A program made the position numbers and the translations under genes. Below the pieces are notes generated by a model that did no database searches, had not been told where the DNA came from, and worked only from the letters and a program-made list of their open reading frames with translations. From Hymenobacter chitinivorans DSM 11115 (GTDB lineage: Bacteria; Bacteroidota; Bacteroidia; Cytophagales; Hymenobacteraceae), in assembly GCF_002797555.1 (NCBI RefSeq), contig NZ_PGFA01000004.1:248001-312000 (forward strand): 64,000 nucleotides of DNA, given 5' to 3'. How positions within the stretch are numbered: the stretch's first letter is position 1; every line of letters begins with the position of its first letter. Below are positions 17,504 to 26,175 of this stretch, one piece after another.

Positions 17504-20500
17504 ATGAATCGTTTTTATTTATCCCAACTCCTGGTGGGGCTGCTCCTGCTGGGCTGCTGGCTTAGTCCGCTCGGGGCGCTGGCCGACCAAACCACGCCCC
17601 GTATCATTCGCTCGGCGGCCAACGGCAACTTCTCAGCCGCCACTACCTGGGTGGGTGGCTACGTACCCACCAACTACGACTACGTCATCATTGACCACGC
17701 CGTAACCCTGAACCAGAACTTCTCCGTCGGCGGGCTGGCCAACAGCATCTACGTGGGCGGGCTGGTCGTCAACAACGGGGCTTCGCTCACCGGGCCCTAC
17801 ACCGTAACCGTGACGGGTGGGTCGAGCTTCACCTTCACCAACAACGGCACGCTGAACGTCAGCAACGTGGCCTTCAACGGTAGTGGGGCCACCTTCGTCA
17901 ACAATGCCACGGCCACGCTCAACGGCAACCAAAGCTGGAGCAACGGCGGGCAGGTCATCAACCGGGCCTACCTGACCGTGAACGGCAACATCAGCCAGGA
18001 TGCCGGCGGGCAGCTGCTCAACGACGCCATCAACGGCACGCTCACCATCACGGGCACGATGCTGCTGAACGGGGCCGTGCTCTGGGAAAACCGCGGTACC
18101 ATCAGCTGCTCGGCCACCGGCGACCAGGCCCTGACCATGTACGGGGGCAGCGTACTGTATAACCGCCCTACGGGGCGCTTCAAGATGGTAAGCGGGGGCG
18201 TATACCAGCAAAATAACGCCCTGGTAGCCAATGACAACCTGTTTTCGGTGCGGCGCTACTTCAGTGAGGGCGGCCCCACCCTGAACTCCGACTCACTCCT
18301 GATCAGCGGGGCCCTGATTAACACTGGGGCCTTCACCAACGCCCGCAGCGGCTACGTGCAGGTGGGCACCAGCACCGCGGCCGGCTCCCTGACCAACCAG
18401 TACAGCTCCAGCGCCGTCATCACCAACGACGGCCTGATCCGGATCTATGGCAACCTAGCCAACAACAGCGGCCTGCTGACCGGTACGCTGGGCGGCTTTA
18501 CCATCAGTGGCAACTCCTCCAACAGCGGTAGTTTGCAGGGCAGCATCTCTGTCTGCACGGCCGGTACCACTACCAACTCGGGCACTGTGGCCAGCACCGT
18601 TACGAGCTGCACCTACGTACCCGTAACTAATTCCCTGCGTCCCAACGACCTGGACGGGCCGGAGCGGATGTGCACCTCGGGCACCGGCAGTACCAGCGTA
18701 TTTTCGGTGGCGGCCGTGAGCGGGGCCTCGTCCTACACCTGGAACGTGCCCGCCGGCTACTCCATCATTAGCCCCAGCGGAGCTACCAACGGCGGCCGGA
18801 CGCTGGCCAATACTACGGCCCTAAGCGTCACGGTGCAGGCCGGCTCGGCTACGGGCATCATCACGGTGCAGGCCAATGGCGCGGGTAGCTCCTACAACGC
18901 CACGGGCCGCCTCATTCGCCTCTCAACCGGCGCCCCGGCCCAGCCCACGGCTATTCAGCAGCCCGCCACGGTGCCCTGTCCCAATTCGCAGGGCCACGTA
19001 TTCAGCGTGGTGCCGGTAATGGGCGTGGTCTATAACTGGACGGTGCCCAGCGGCTGGATTCTCAACTACGGGCAGGGTACGTCCACCATTTCGGTTACCG
19101 TAGGCTCCACCGGCGGCGACGTAACGGTGGCGGCCGTGAGCGGCTGCGGTACCAGTGCAGCGCGCAGCACGAGCGTAGCCCCGCCCACAGCCCCGGCGGC
19201 CGTGAGCTTCACGGCGGGCCCCACGGCCATGTGCAATAACAACAACAGCGCCACCTACACCGTGAATGCCGCGGCCGGTACCACCGGCTACCGTTGGGTA
19301 GTAACGGGCGGCACAGTAGGCACCTACACGCCCACGCCGGGCGTGTGGTCGACTAACTCGGTTACCATTTCCTTTAACACGGCCGGGCAGCAAACCGTGA
19401 CCGTAACGCCGCTGAACAGCTGCTCGGACGGTCCCAGCACCGTCTACAACGTGCTGGTGAACCAGAACCCCGGCCAGGCGCAGTTTGCCGCAGCCAGCGG
19501 CATGACCAATGCCGCCGCACCCTGCGCCGGCAACCCCGGCTACATCTACCGGGTGACCCCCATTACCGGTATTGCCCAGTATTCTTGGAGCGTGCCGACT
19601 GGCTGGGTCATCACGTCCGCTACCACTCCCGACCCCAGCAACAGCAGCCGCTACATCAGTACCGGCCCCAGCATTACGGTTACGCCTGGCACCACGGCCC
19701 AGAGCGGCCAGATTAAGGTTACGGGCGTGAGCCAGTGCTCCGGCGGCTTCGACAACTCGTTGAACGTGGCGCCCATTGCCTCGCCCACTACGCCCGCCGC
19801 CCTGGCCAGCAGCACCGGCAACCTGGCCAAGTACTGCCCCAATACGGCCGCCACGTACTCGGCCGCCATGCCTACGGGTACCGCGGCCGTGTGGACGGTG
19901 CCCACCGGCTGGACCATCAACTCGACTACGCTCTCCGGCGGCACGGCTACGCTGAGCGTCACGCCCGGGGCCGCTGCCCAGGATGGGGCCGTAACCCTGC
20001 AGGCCCGCAACGCCAACGGCTGCCTGAGCCCGGTTTCGACTACCGCCACCCTCACGCCGACTTCCCCGCCGCCCGTCTTTACCGCCACCACGGCCAGCAC
20101 CAACCCCGGCGCCGTCGTGGCCGGGCAAAGCTATACCTACCAGGTAAGCAGCACCGGGGCCGGCAGCTACGAGTGGCGCGTGCCCAGCGGCTGGGCGATT
20201 ACCGCGCCCAGCGGGGCTACCAACGGCGGCCTCCGCCTGGTTACGAGCAGTAACACCATCACCGTCACGGCCGGCACCTCCTCCGGCGACGTGACGGTGG
20301 AGGGCACCACCAGCGGCTGCGTGAGCAATCCGGCCACCCGCGCCGTCGTGGCCGACCAGCTGGCCACCTACGCCGCCCAAGCCTACAGCCCAGCCAAGAA
20401 GGTGAGCTGCTACGCGGTAGGGCAGGTGCTGTACGCCGTAACCGATGCCAACGGCGGCGTCAGCAGTGCGACCATCAGCAGCGGTAGCCTGCCCGCGGGC

Positions 20501-21523
20501 GTCGAGCTGAACTCCGACACCGGTGAGCTGATGGTGGCCGGCACCCTGGCCGCCAGGCCCGCCTCCGGTAACGTTGGGACTCAGTCTAGAAGCAGCACTA
20601 CGTTTACCGTGCAGACGACCGATGCGCAGGGCGGCGTAACCAGCACCCCGCTCACGCTGACCTTTAACACCGACCAGACGGCCAGCGTCGTCACGGCGCC
20701 TTCCAAGAATTTGCAGCTCTACACCGCCGGTGAAGTACTGGCTACCTACACTGACCCGGACGGGGTCATTACCAGCGCTACGCTGGCCAGCGGCATTATT
20801 CCCTACGGCACGGCGCTGCGGGCCCGCAACGGCCTGGGGGAGCTCTACGTGGCCAATACCAGCCAGCTCACGCCCGGCACCTACACCTTCACCACTACCT
20901 GCACCGACGCGGGCTGCACCGTGGGGCTAAGCCAGACGCCCGCGACGCTGTCCATCGGCAACAACCAGGCCCTGCCCGTCAGTCTGACCAGCTTTACGGC
21001 CCGCCGAGCCAATGGGGGGCCGGTGGTGCTGAACTGGAAAACGGCCCAGGAAGTCAACAATGACTACTTCGCCGTAGAGCGCAGCCTCGACGGCACCACT
21101 TTCGTGGAGCTGGCACGGGTAGCCGGGCAGGGCACGACCTCGCAGGCTCACACCTATCAGTACTCGGATGGGTATGCTCCCGCCACGCTGGCTTACTACC
21201 GGCTACGGCAGGTTGACCTGGGCAGCCCGGTGGGTAGGTATTCGCCCGTGCAAACGGTAACGGCCGTGGCTGCCGGGGTGCGCCTGGCCGCGGCGGCCCA
21301 CCCCAACCCCACCACGGGCCGCGTGCTGCTGGAGCTGGGTACGGCCTCGGCCGAAGCCCTGCACGTCGTGGTGACGGCGCCCGTGGGCACCCGCCTCGGT
21401 ACGCACGTTATGGCGCCGGGCCAGCCGCTCCACCTCGACCTGAGTGCTTACCCTGCCGGTCTATACCTGCTCCACCTAACCCAGGGCGGCCAGCAGACGG
21501 TACTGCGCGTGGTGAAAGAATAA
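17504..21523 (+). CDS. Giant T9SS-secreted surface protein with PKD/Ig-like repeats
   Basis: This 1339-residue exported protein has a signal peptide (residues 1-28, ending GALAD). A beta-helix-like region rich in Asn/Gly follows (SAATTWVGGYVPTNYDYVII onward, to about 370). Next come about six Ig/PKD-like repeats, each centred on a W-x-VP-x-GW core (YNWTVPSGW, YSWSVPTGW, AVWTVPTGW, YEWRVPSGW). Two Ig/cadherin-like segments with the phrase YTDPDGVITSATL follow, then VSLTSFTARRANGGPVVLNW and a C-terminal type A sorting domain beginning AAHPNPTTGRVLLELG. It is expected on the cell surface or released. ATG 17504 is used because the signal peptide starts there. The function may be adhesive; no catalytic motif is seen. 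Confidence 0.9.
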   Translation: MNRFYLSQLLVGLLLLGCWLSPLGALADQTTPRIIRSAANGNFSAATTWVGGYVPTNYDYVIIDHAVTLNQNFSVGGLANSIYVGGLVVNNGASLTGPYTVTVTGGSSFTFTNNGTLNVSNVAFNGSGATFVNNATATLNGNQSWSNGGQVINRAYLTVNGNISQDAGGQLLNDAINGTLTITGTMLLNGAVLWENRGTISCSATGDQALTMYGGSVLYNRPTGRFKMVSGGVYQQNNALVANDNLFSVRRYFSEGGPTLNSDSLLISGALINTGAFTNARSGYVQVGTSTAAGSLTNQYSSSAVITNDGLIRIYGNLANNSGLLTGTLGGFTISGNSSNSGSLQGSISVCTAGTTTNSGTVASTVTSCTYVPVTNSLRPNDLDGPERMCTSGTGSTSVFSVAAVSGASSYTWNVPAGYSIISPSGATNGGRTLANTTALSVTVQAGSATGIITVQANGAGSSYNATGRLIRLSTGAPAQPTAIQQPATVPCPNSQGHVFSVVPVMGVVYNWTVPSGWILNYGQGTSTISVTVGSTGGDVTVAAVSGCGTSAARSTSVAPPTAPAAVSFTAGPTAMCNNNNSATYTVNAAAGTTGYRWVVTGGTVGTYTPTPGVWSTNSVTISFNTAGQQTVTVTPLNSCSDGPSTVYNVLVNQNPGQAQFAAASGMTNAAAPCAGNPGYIYRVTPITGIAQYSWSVPTGWVITSATTPDPSNSSRYISTGPSITVTPGTTAQSGQIKVTGVSQCSGGFDNSLNVAPIASPTTPAALASSTGNLAKYCPNTAATYSAAMPTGTAAVWTVPTGWTINSTTLSGGTATLSVTPGAAAQDGAVTLQARNANGCLSPVSTTATLTPTSPPPVFTATTASTNPGAVVAGQSYTYQVSSTGAGSYEWRVPSGWAITAPSGATNGGLRLVTSSNTITVTAGTSSGDVTVEGTTSGCVSNPATRAVVADQLATYAAQAYSPAKKVSCYAVGQVLYAVTDANGGVSSATISSGSLPAGVELNSDTGELMVAGTLAARPASGNVGTQSRSSTTFTVQTTDAQGGVTSTPLTLTFNTDQTASVVTAPSKNLQLYTAGEVLATYTDPDGVITSATLASGIIPYGTALRARNGLGELYVANTSQLTPGTYTFTTTCTDAGCTVGLSQTPATLSIGNNQALPVSLTSFTARRANGGPVVLNWKTAQEVNNDYFAVERSLDGTTFVELARVAGQGTTSQAHTYQYSDGYAPATLAYYRLRQVDLGSPVGRYSPVQTVTAVAAGVRLAAAAHPNPTTGRVLLELGTASAEALHVVVTAPVGTRLGTHVMAPGQPLHLDLSAYPAGLYLLHLTQGGQQTVLRVVKE

Positions 21524-21540
21524 GCCCGGCTCTGCTACCG

Positions 21541-21595
21541 AAAAGCCCGCTACTGGCTCCTGCAAAACACGTGTAGGAGCCGGTAGCGGGCTTTT
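21541..21595. terminator. Terminator hairpin
   Basis: AAAAGCCCGCTACTGGCTCC (21541 onward) pairs with GGAGCCGGTAGCGGGCTTTT, giving a stem of about 23 bp with one mismatch. The T run suits the T9SS gene; the A run on the other side suits the convergent gene ending at 21610. Confidence 0.85.
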
Positions 21596-21609
21596 TGCTG
21601 GGCCGCCGG

Positions 21610-21861
21610 CTAGCCGCCGTAGTGGTGCGCCACCAAAGCCGGCTCGTCGGGCAGGACCTCGGCCTGGAAGCCGGCCGCGCGCAGCAGGGTGATAAGCTCG
21701 GCGGCGGGAATAAAGTCGGAGGAGGTTTCTACCCGCAGGATATTGTCGCAGTCGTCGAGGTCGAAATTGGCCCGGTACTGGGCAAAGGTTTGGTGGATCT
21801 GCTCCACCAGCCGCCGGGCGTGGCGCCGGGCCCGGACGTTGGTTTTAAAGACTTCTACCAT
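21610..21861 (-). CDS. Small conserved hypothetical protein (83 aa)
   Basis: A soluble 83-residue protein with a predicted beta-alpha-beta-beta-alpha-beta ferredoxin-like pattern (MVEVFKTNV, then FDLDDCDNILRVE, LITLLRAAGFQAEVL). It resembles small HMA-like proteins found across Bacteroidota that keep the fold but lack CxxC. The single Cys is in DDCDN. Read in the same direction as the DoxX gene, 42 bp behind it, so possibly co-transcribed. No function is known to me. Confidence 0.6.
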   Translation of the reverse strand: MVEVFKTNVRARRHARRLVEQIHQTFAQYRANFDLDDCDNILRVETSSDFIPAAELITLLRAAGFQAEVLPDEPALVAHHYGG

Positions 21862-21903
21862 AACGCAGGAATAGGAAGATAAGCGCTGGAACGGGCCGCC
21901 GGC

Positions 21904-22302
21904 TCAGGCCACGCTGAGCTGGGTCTTCGGCTCGGCCGGGGCGGCAGCGCGGCGCTGGTTGGTGCGGTACGATACGGCAATAACCAGGAAGAAAACCAGG
22001 ATTGGCAGCCACTGGCTTAAAGGGGCGCCGATGGCCAGGCCCGAGTACAGGGCCCCGGCCAAATCGAAGACGAAGCCGGCGTAGGCCCACTCACGCAGGC
22101 GCGGGAAGCCGGGCACCAGCAGCGCCAGCACGCCCAGCAGCTTGGCTACGCCCAGAAATGGCAGCAGATAAGCCGGGTATCCCAGCTGTTTGAAGCCTTC
22201 CACCGCTTCGGGTACGCTCAGCGCATTACTAATGCCCGAGAGCAGCATCAGGGCGCAGAGCAGGCCGGTCGAAATCCAGTAGAGAATGTTGGTCGTTTTC
22301 AT
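21904..22302 (-). CDS. DoxX family membrane protein
   Basis: A 132-residue protein with four membrane helices: WISTGLLCALMLLSGISN, LPFLGVAKLLGVLALLVPGF, WAYAGFVFDLAGALYSGLAI and WLPILVFFLVIAVSYR. The GISNALSVPEAVEGFKQLGYP loop after helix 1 is typical of the DoxX-like group. DoxX proteins are linked to thiol/redox processes or to quinol oxidation, but many Bacteroidota members have no known role. The stop is followed by the small gene at 21861. Confidence 0.8.
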   Translation of the reverse strand: MKTTNILYWISTGLLCALMLLSGISNALSVPEAVEGFKQLGYPAYLLPFLGVAKLLGVLALLVPGFPRLREWAYAGFVFDLAGALYSGLAIGAPLSQWLPILVFFLVIAVSYRTNQRRAAAPAEPKTQLSVA

Positions 22303-22539
22303 GGCAAAAAGACGTTTGGGGTTGAACGGATGGAAGAGTTAGCGCTCCAAAGCTCGATCTGGTGCTAACGGGAGTAGTGCTAAGGTGTCCGGCGCGGGAT
22401 TTGATTGCCAACAAATTTAGTAAGACTCGGGCCCCGGCAGCAGGGCTAATTCCGACTTATTGCGGGTGCATTGCGACAGGTAAATATTCGGCGGCCCGCC
22501 CGGGCCCCGCCGCCTCGCGGCTGGCCCAAGACTGCAGAA

Positions 22540-22601
22540 GCCGGCCCCACCCCAACCAGTTCGCCGAATCCTTTCCGGGGGCCGGTTGGGGTGGGGCCGG
22601 C
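22540..22601. terminator. Hairpin terminator after the antiporter gene
   Basis: An 18-bp perfect inverted repeat (22540-22557 with 22584-22601, arms rich in C and G), separated by 26 bases, lies 36 bp past the antiporter stop. There is no T run, so it may act as an mRNA 3' stabiliser or be factor-dependent. The rest of 22303-22539 holds only the DoxX leader. Confidence 0.6.
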
Positions 22602-22636
22602 TATATCCAGGGCCAAGCCGCCACCTGCGGGGGCCG

Positions 22637-24259
22637 CTAGTGCGGCATGTGGCTGATTTTGGCTTCGTCGAGGTCGAGCTGGGCTTCTTGGTGGCGCAGC
22701 ATTTCTTCCTCAAACACGTCTTCCTGGCGCAGCACAAACAGCTCCTCCCGCTGCACCTGCAGCACGTCGAGCAGTACCTGGTGGTAACGCTGCAGAGCCC
22801 GGCGCTTCGACTCGTCGTAGTCCAGGGCTTCGAGCAGGTTGCCGGTGCGCTGGGCCTCGGCCTGCATGCGGTGCTGCAGGGCGCTGATCATCTCATTGTC
22901 CCGGATGTCGGCTTCATAATTACGGGCCAAATGGGCCAGGGCCACGTGGCGCAGCCGCAGGCGGATGCCCGCCTCCTGCTCGTCGGTGGGCATGCGCTCC
23001 TCGGTATCGGCCACCCGGGTCAGGCGGATGATGGCCGGCAAGGTCAGGCCCTGAAACACGAGCGTGACCAGAATCACGACGAAGGTGATGAACAGAATCA
23101 GGTTGCGCTGCGGAAAAGCCTGCCCGTTGCTCAGCAGCAGCGGCACCGACAAAGCCGAAGCCAACGATACCACCCCGCGCATGCCGGCCCAGCCGATGAT
23201 AACCGGCCCCTGCCAGCCCGGGCTGACTTCCTGGGTGCGGATACTGCGAAACAGCCAGCGCGGCACAAAGGCCGCCGGAAACATCCACAGCAGCCGGATA
23301 ACGATGACCATGGCGCTGATGATAAGCCCGTAGGTAATGGCCTGGCGCAGGGAATAATTACCCAAGCCCTGCACGGCCACCGGCAGCTCCAGCCCAATGA
23401 GGATAAAGACCAGGCCGTTGAGGGCAAAGCCCACGCTGCTCCACACGCTGGCCGTTTGCAGGCGGGTGTTGGCGTCGAAAACCCGATGAGAGTGGTAGGA
23501 CAGCATCAGGCCCCCGCTAACTACGGCCAGCACGCCCGAGAAGTGGAATTCCTCGGCCAGCAGGTACATCACGTAGGGCGCAATAAAGGTGAGCACCGTG
23601 TTGATGCTGGGCGTGGTAGGCAGATACTTATGAATCAGGTAGAAGCCGTAGCCCACGGCCAGCCCGATGACCAGCCCCAAGCCGCTGGCCAGCACAAAGC
23701 TGGTGGCCGCCTCGTGCCAGGAAAAGGCGCCCGATACCACCGCCGCCAGCGCAAACCGGAACACAATCAGGCTGCTCGCATCGTTGATCAGGCTTTCGCC
23801 CTCCAAAATACCGGTTACCCGGCGCGGCACCTTCACGCCCTTAAGCACCGAAGTGGCGGCCACCGCATCGGGCGGGGAGATGATGCCGCCCAGCAGAAAC
23901 CCCAGGGCTAGGGTGAAGCCCGGGATGATGCTGGTCGAGACGTAGGCCACGATGGTGGAAGTGAAAAATACCAGCCCGAACGCCAGCAGGGCAATGGGCC
24001 GCTTCCAGCGCCAGAAGTCCTTCCAGGAGGTGTCCCAGGCGGCCTGATAGAGCAGGGGCGGCAGGAAAATCAGGAAAATCAGGTCGGGGTCGATGACGAT
24101 CAGCGGCAAGCCCGGCACGAAGCTCAGCGCCAGCCCGGCCAGCACCAGAAAGATGGGGTAGGAGATGCGCAGTTTCTGGCCCAGCATCACGAGCAGCAGC
24201 ATGGCAAACAGCAGACCCAGAACCAGCAGTATCGTTTCGTGTAGGGCGTTATCGTGCAT
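22637..24259 (-). CDS. Na+/H+ antiporter, CPA1 (NhaP) family
   Basis: This protein exchanges Na+ (or K+) for H+ across the inner membrane. From ATG 24259 it has 540 residues: about twelve membrane helices in residues 1-400, and a cytosolic helical tail of about 140 residues (DEQEAGIRLRLRHVALAHL onward). The CPA1 core is visible in PPDAVAATSVLKGV, then EGESLINDASSLIVF, with the ND pair of the ion site, and in WAGMRGVVSLASAL. An in-frame ATG 33 bp upstream is less likely, since the signature helix starts just after MHDNALHE. It is monocistronic, with a hairpin after it. Confidence 0.93.
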   Translation of the reverse strand: MHDNALHETILLVLGLLFAMLLLVMLGQKLRISYPIFLVLAGLALSFVPGLPLIVIDPDLIFLIFLPPLLYQAAWDTSWKDFWRWKRPIALLAFGLVFFTSTIVAYVSTSIIPGFTLALGFLLGGIISPPDAVAATSVLKGVKVPRRVTGILEGESLINDASSLIVFRFALAAVVSGAFSWHEAATSFVLASGLGLVIGLAVGYGFYLIHKYLPTTPSINTVLTFIAPYVMYLLAEEFHFSGVLAVVSGGLMLSYHSHRVFDANTRLQTASVWSSVGFALNGLVFILIGLELPVAVQGLGNYSLRQAITYGLIISAMVIVIRLLWMFPAAFVPRWLFRSIRTQEVSPGWQGPVIIGWAGMRGVVSLASALSVPLLLSNGQAFPQRNLILFITFVVILVTLVFQGLTLPAIIRLTRVADTEERMPTDEQEAGIRLRLRHVALAHLARNYEADIRDNEMISALQHRMQAEAQRTGNLLEALDYDESKRRALQRYHQVLLDVLQVQREELFVLRQEDVFEEEMLRHQEAQLDLDEAKISHMPH

Positions 24260-24374
24260 CAGGAAAGCAGCTAAGGGCCGGGGCTTCCCCAACCTGGACC
24301 GGAAGGTAGCCGCTGCCGGCTAAAAACGCTACTGGCGGCGCTGCTGGGCGCCAGGGCAGGGGCCGGTGTAAGCG

Positions 24375-24409
24375 GAACGTCATTCCGAACGAAGTGGGGA
24401 ATGACGTTC
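24375..24409. repeat. Palindromic intergenic repeat
   Basis: GAACGTCATTCC at 24375-24386 is exactly complementary to 24398-24409, with an 11-base loop. The core (GTCATTCCGAACGAAG) resembles dispersed palindromic elements seen between genes in many bacteria, including Bacteroidota. It lies in the 424-bp gap (24260-24683) that holds no gene. Confidence 0.55.
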
Positions 24410-24592
24410 GGTGTACATTCGATAGCACTTTCCGTTAAGGGCGTGGGGGCGTAGTCGGTTAAGCTGCCCCGACAGCAGGGCAGCAACCAATGCTTTTATC
24501 GGCCCGAAAGTAAGGGAAGCGGCGACTCACCACCTCACCCGATTTGCGGCGCTAGCCCCGAAGGCAGCCCCGGCGCCCGGGGCAATGCGTAA

Positions 24593-24655
24593 AAAGCCGA
24601 ATTTCCGTGCCATGCTTCGGTGAAACGGCATGACACGGAAATCCTGAACGGCTTT
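24593..24655 (-). terminator. Long hairpin terminator after the 25202-24684 gene
   Basis: Two nested stems, AAAGCCG/CGGCTTT (24593-24599 with 24649-24655) and ATTTCCGTGCCATGC with its near-complement (24601-24615 with 24628-24642), form one long hairpin. Read on the minus strand it ends GGCTTTTT, a good rho-independent signal 29 bp past the stop at 24684. Confidence 0.7.
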
Positions 24656-24683
24656 AATAAGTGCTGCTGGCAACCGGGATTAG

Positions 24684-25202
24684 CTAGGGTACTGACTGGT
24701 AATCACAATCGGCGTTTCTTGGAGTGGGGATGGATTTGGTGCAAAGACCATCAATGTGCACCTTGGCTACGTGGTCTTTATCCGGATTGCGGCAACAATA
24801 AACCCGCGTATAAAGTACCTCGCTGCTCTGCATCGCGCCAGTTGCGGTAGAACGATAAATTACCTGCGCTTTTGCGGTATTCCCGCTGGGGTCTACCTTT
24901 AATCTTACCCGCTCAAACTGCGCATCATCCAGGTCGATATTTGCTGACCGATCCTTTATTCTGGAGTTTTTCGTGGGGATAGCAGCTCCCGCTGTGCTTT
25001 TGTCACGCAATACCTCGACCCGGGTACCATCAATGCCTATTTGCTCAGGAGCATTGTCACCGATGGTTTGCTGCTTTTCGGCCTTCCAGGTACCTTGTAT
25101 GGGTGCGGCGGGTTCGGTTTGCGCATAGGCACAAGGTGCGGTCAGCACCAACAAACCGACTAGTAAGAGGACGAGAGCAGGAGCTGCGCTGAGCGTTTTC
25201 AT
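24684..25202 (-). CDS. Secreted hypothetical protein (172 aa)
   Basis: A signal peptide is present (residues 1-28, LVLLLVGLLVLTAPCAYAQ). The mature part (IQGTWKAEKQQTIGDN; DDAQFERVRLKVDPSGNT) has the look of a lipocalin-like or small beta protein beginning with the 'GTWK' phrase common in Bacteroidota secreted proteins. Two adjacent Cys (YCCRNPD) and two further Cys near the C-terminus could form disulfides. Codon use is A+T-richer than its neighbours. The start is 9 bp after the stop of the preceding membrane gene: one operon. No function is known. Confidence 0.65.
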   Translation of the reverse strand: MKTLSAAPALVLLLVGLLVLTAPCAYAQTEPAAPIQGTWKAEKQQTIGDNAPEQIGIDGTRVEVLRDKSTAGAAIPTKNSRIKDRSANIDLDDAQFERVRLKVDPSGNTAKAQVIYRSTATGAMQSSEVLYTRVYCCRNPDKDHVAKVHIDGLCTKSIPTPRNADCDYQSVP

Positions 25203-25211
25203 GGGTGTAGT

Positions 25212-25832
25212 TCAAATTGTGGGTATCGATGGTAGAGCAGCGGAGGTCGAGTCAGTACTCCGGTCCTTAAGCAGCTTGTCTATGAATCTTTTAGGGGCTA
25301 ATCCAACTATAAAAACCTCGAGTAGGGCCGCCCCGGTTACAGAGTTTATTCTTTCAATAGGAATATGGCTGAGGAGCGAATCGGAGGCCACTGAATTGGC
25401 CAGCGTAACAAGCCAGAGCAGCATAGCTGCGGCTCCAATGATGAGGCCCAATAAGGGCCCGAATAAAATGGCCGACGGTTTGACCTTTTCAGCTTCAGTT
25501 ATCCCATACAGAATCTTTGTAACGATACCGATGAGCCCGCCCATGGCACCAAGCAGCAGCGCCGCCCCAAAAGCGTCCTTATTACTGCTCCAGGGCCACC
25601 AGGAAGTTTGCTGATCATCGGTGGCAAACTGACAGGACTCCTGAATTTCCTGCCGTAAGAGCTTGTCCTCGCGCTTGTCGCCGTGCTCTTTCATGATTGG
25701 TATCTTGGTTTCCTCATCGCAGTAGCGGGCTAATGAAAGGGCCTGATACGCACCGGAGCCAAAATAAACAGCCGTCGTCATCCAAAGCAGCAGCCATAGA
25801 AACAGTATTCTGTTGTCCCGTAAAATCGCCAT
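25212..25832 (-). CDS. Hypothetical membrane protein (206 aa)
   Basis: Four hydrophobic segments are seen: ILFLWLLLWMTTAVYFG (residues 9-25), then AFGAALLLGAMGGLIGIVT, ILFGPLLGLIIGAAAMLLWLVTL and the shorter AALLEVFIVGL. A charged loop with two Cys (ARYCDEETKIP, QESCQFATDD) lies between the first two. No family is recognised. It is the first gene of a two-gene operon with the secreted protein. The region is visibly A+T-richer than flanking DNA, which suggests transfer. Confidence 0.6.
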   Translation of the reverse strand: MAILRDNRILFLWLLLWMTTAVYFGSGAYQALSLARYCDEETKIPIMKEHGDKREDKLLRQEIQESCQFATDDQQTSWWPWSSNKDAFGAALLLGAMGGLIGIVTKILYGITEAEKVKPSAILFGPLLGLIIGAAAMLLWLVTLANSVASDSLLSHIPIERINSVTGAALLEVFIVGLAPKRFIDKLLKDRSTDSTSAALPSIPTI

Positions 25833-25871
25833 AGAAACTAAGCTGAGAAAGTGAGAATTAGATAAGATATA

Positions 25872-26114
25872 TTACCATATCGGCTGGTAGTATGTATCAG
25901 TGGTAGCACGGAATTTTAGCCGCGGTATATACCTGGCGTATGCCACCGCCATTGGCTCATCTTCTGTCACAACGCTGCCGCCGACTTTAACCAAAGTACC
26001 AGCAAACGCGTCCATATCAGGCGGCAGTGCATACTGGCATCTGCTTGCTATTCCGGGGCCAAAAAGGAGGTAAGGAGCCACACGTGCAAATCTGGGGTGC
26101 TCAGTCCTCTTCAA
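25872..26114 (-). CDS. Short hypothetical frame, possibly a gene remnant
   Basis: The frame starts at a TTG; the same frame stays open further upstream into the HNH leader without a good ATG. The product (80 residues; FARVAPYLLFGPGIASR, then PMAVAYARYIPRLKF) has no recognised domain, and it is followed 39 bp on by the membrane gene at 25832. It may be the end of a gene cut when the HNH unit arrived. Support is weak. Confidence 0.28.
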   Translation of the reverse strand: MKRTEHPRFARVAPYLLFGPGIASRCQYALPPDMDAFAGTLVKVGGSVVTEDEPMAVAYARYIPRLKFRATTDTYYQPIW

Positions 26115-26175
26115 AGCCGTAGGCAGGGTAAGACGTGCCGCCAGAACGATGCCTGCGGCTATCTTGCCCCGACCT

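Noticed and set aside
18923-20380. 485-residue open frame antisense to the giant T9SS gene
   Set aside because: Gly/Arg/Ala/His-rich composition with no domain; a by-product of G+C-rich codon use in a gene with strong support on the other strand.
22586-23911. 441-residue open frame antisense to the antiporter gene
   Set aside because: Gln/His/Arg-rich, no signal or domain; the antiporter on the other strand has clear motifs.
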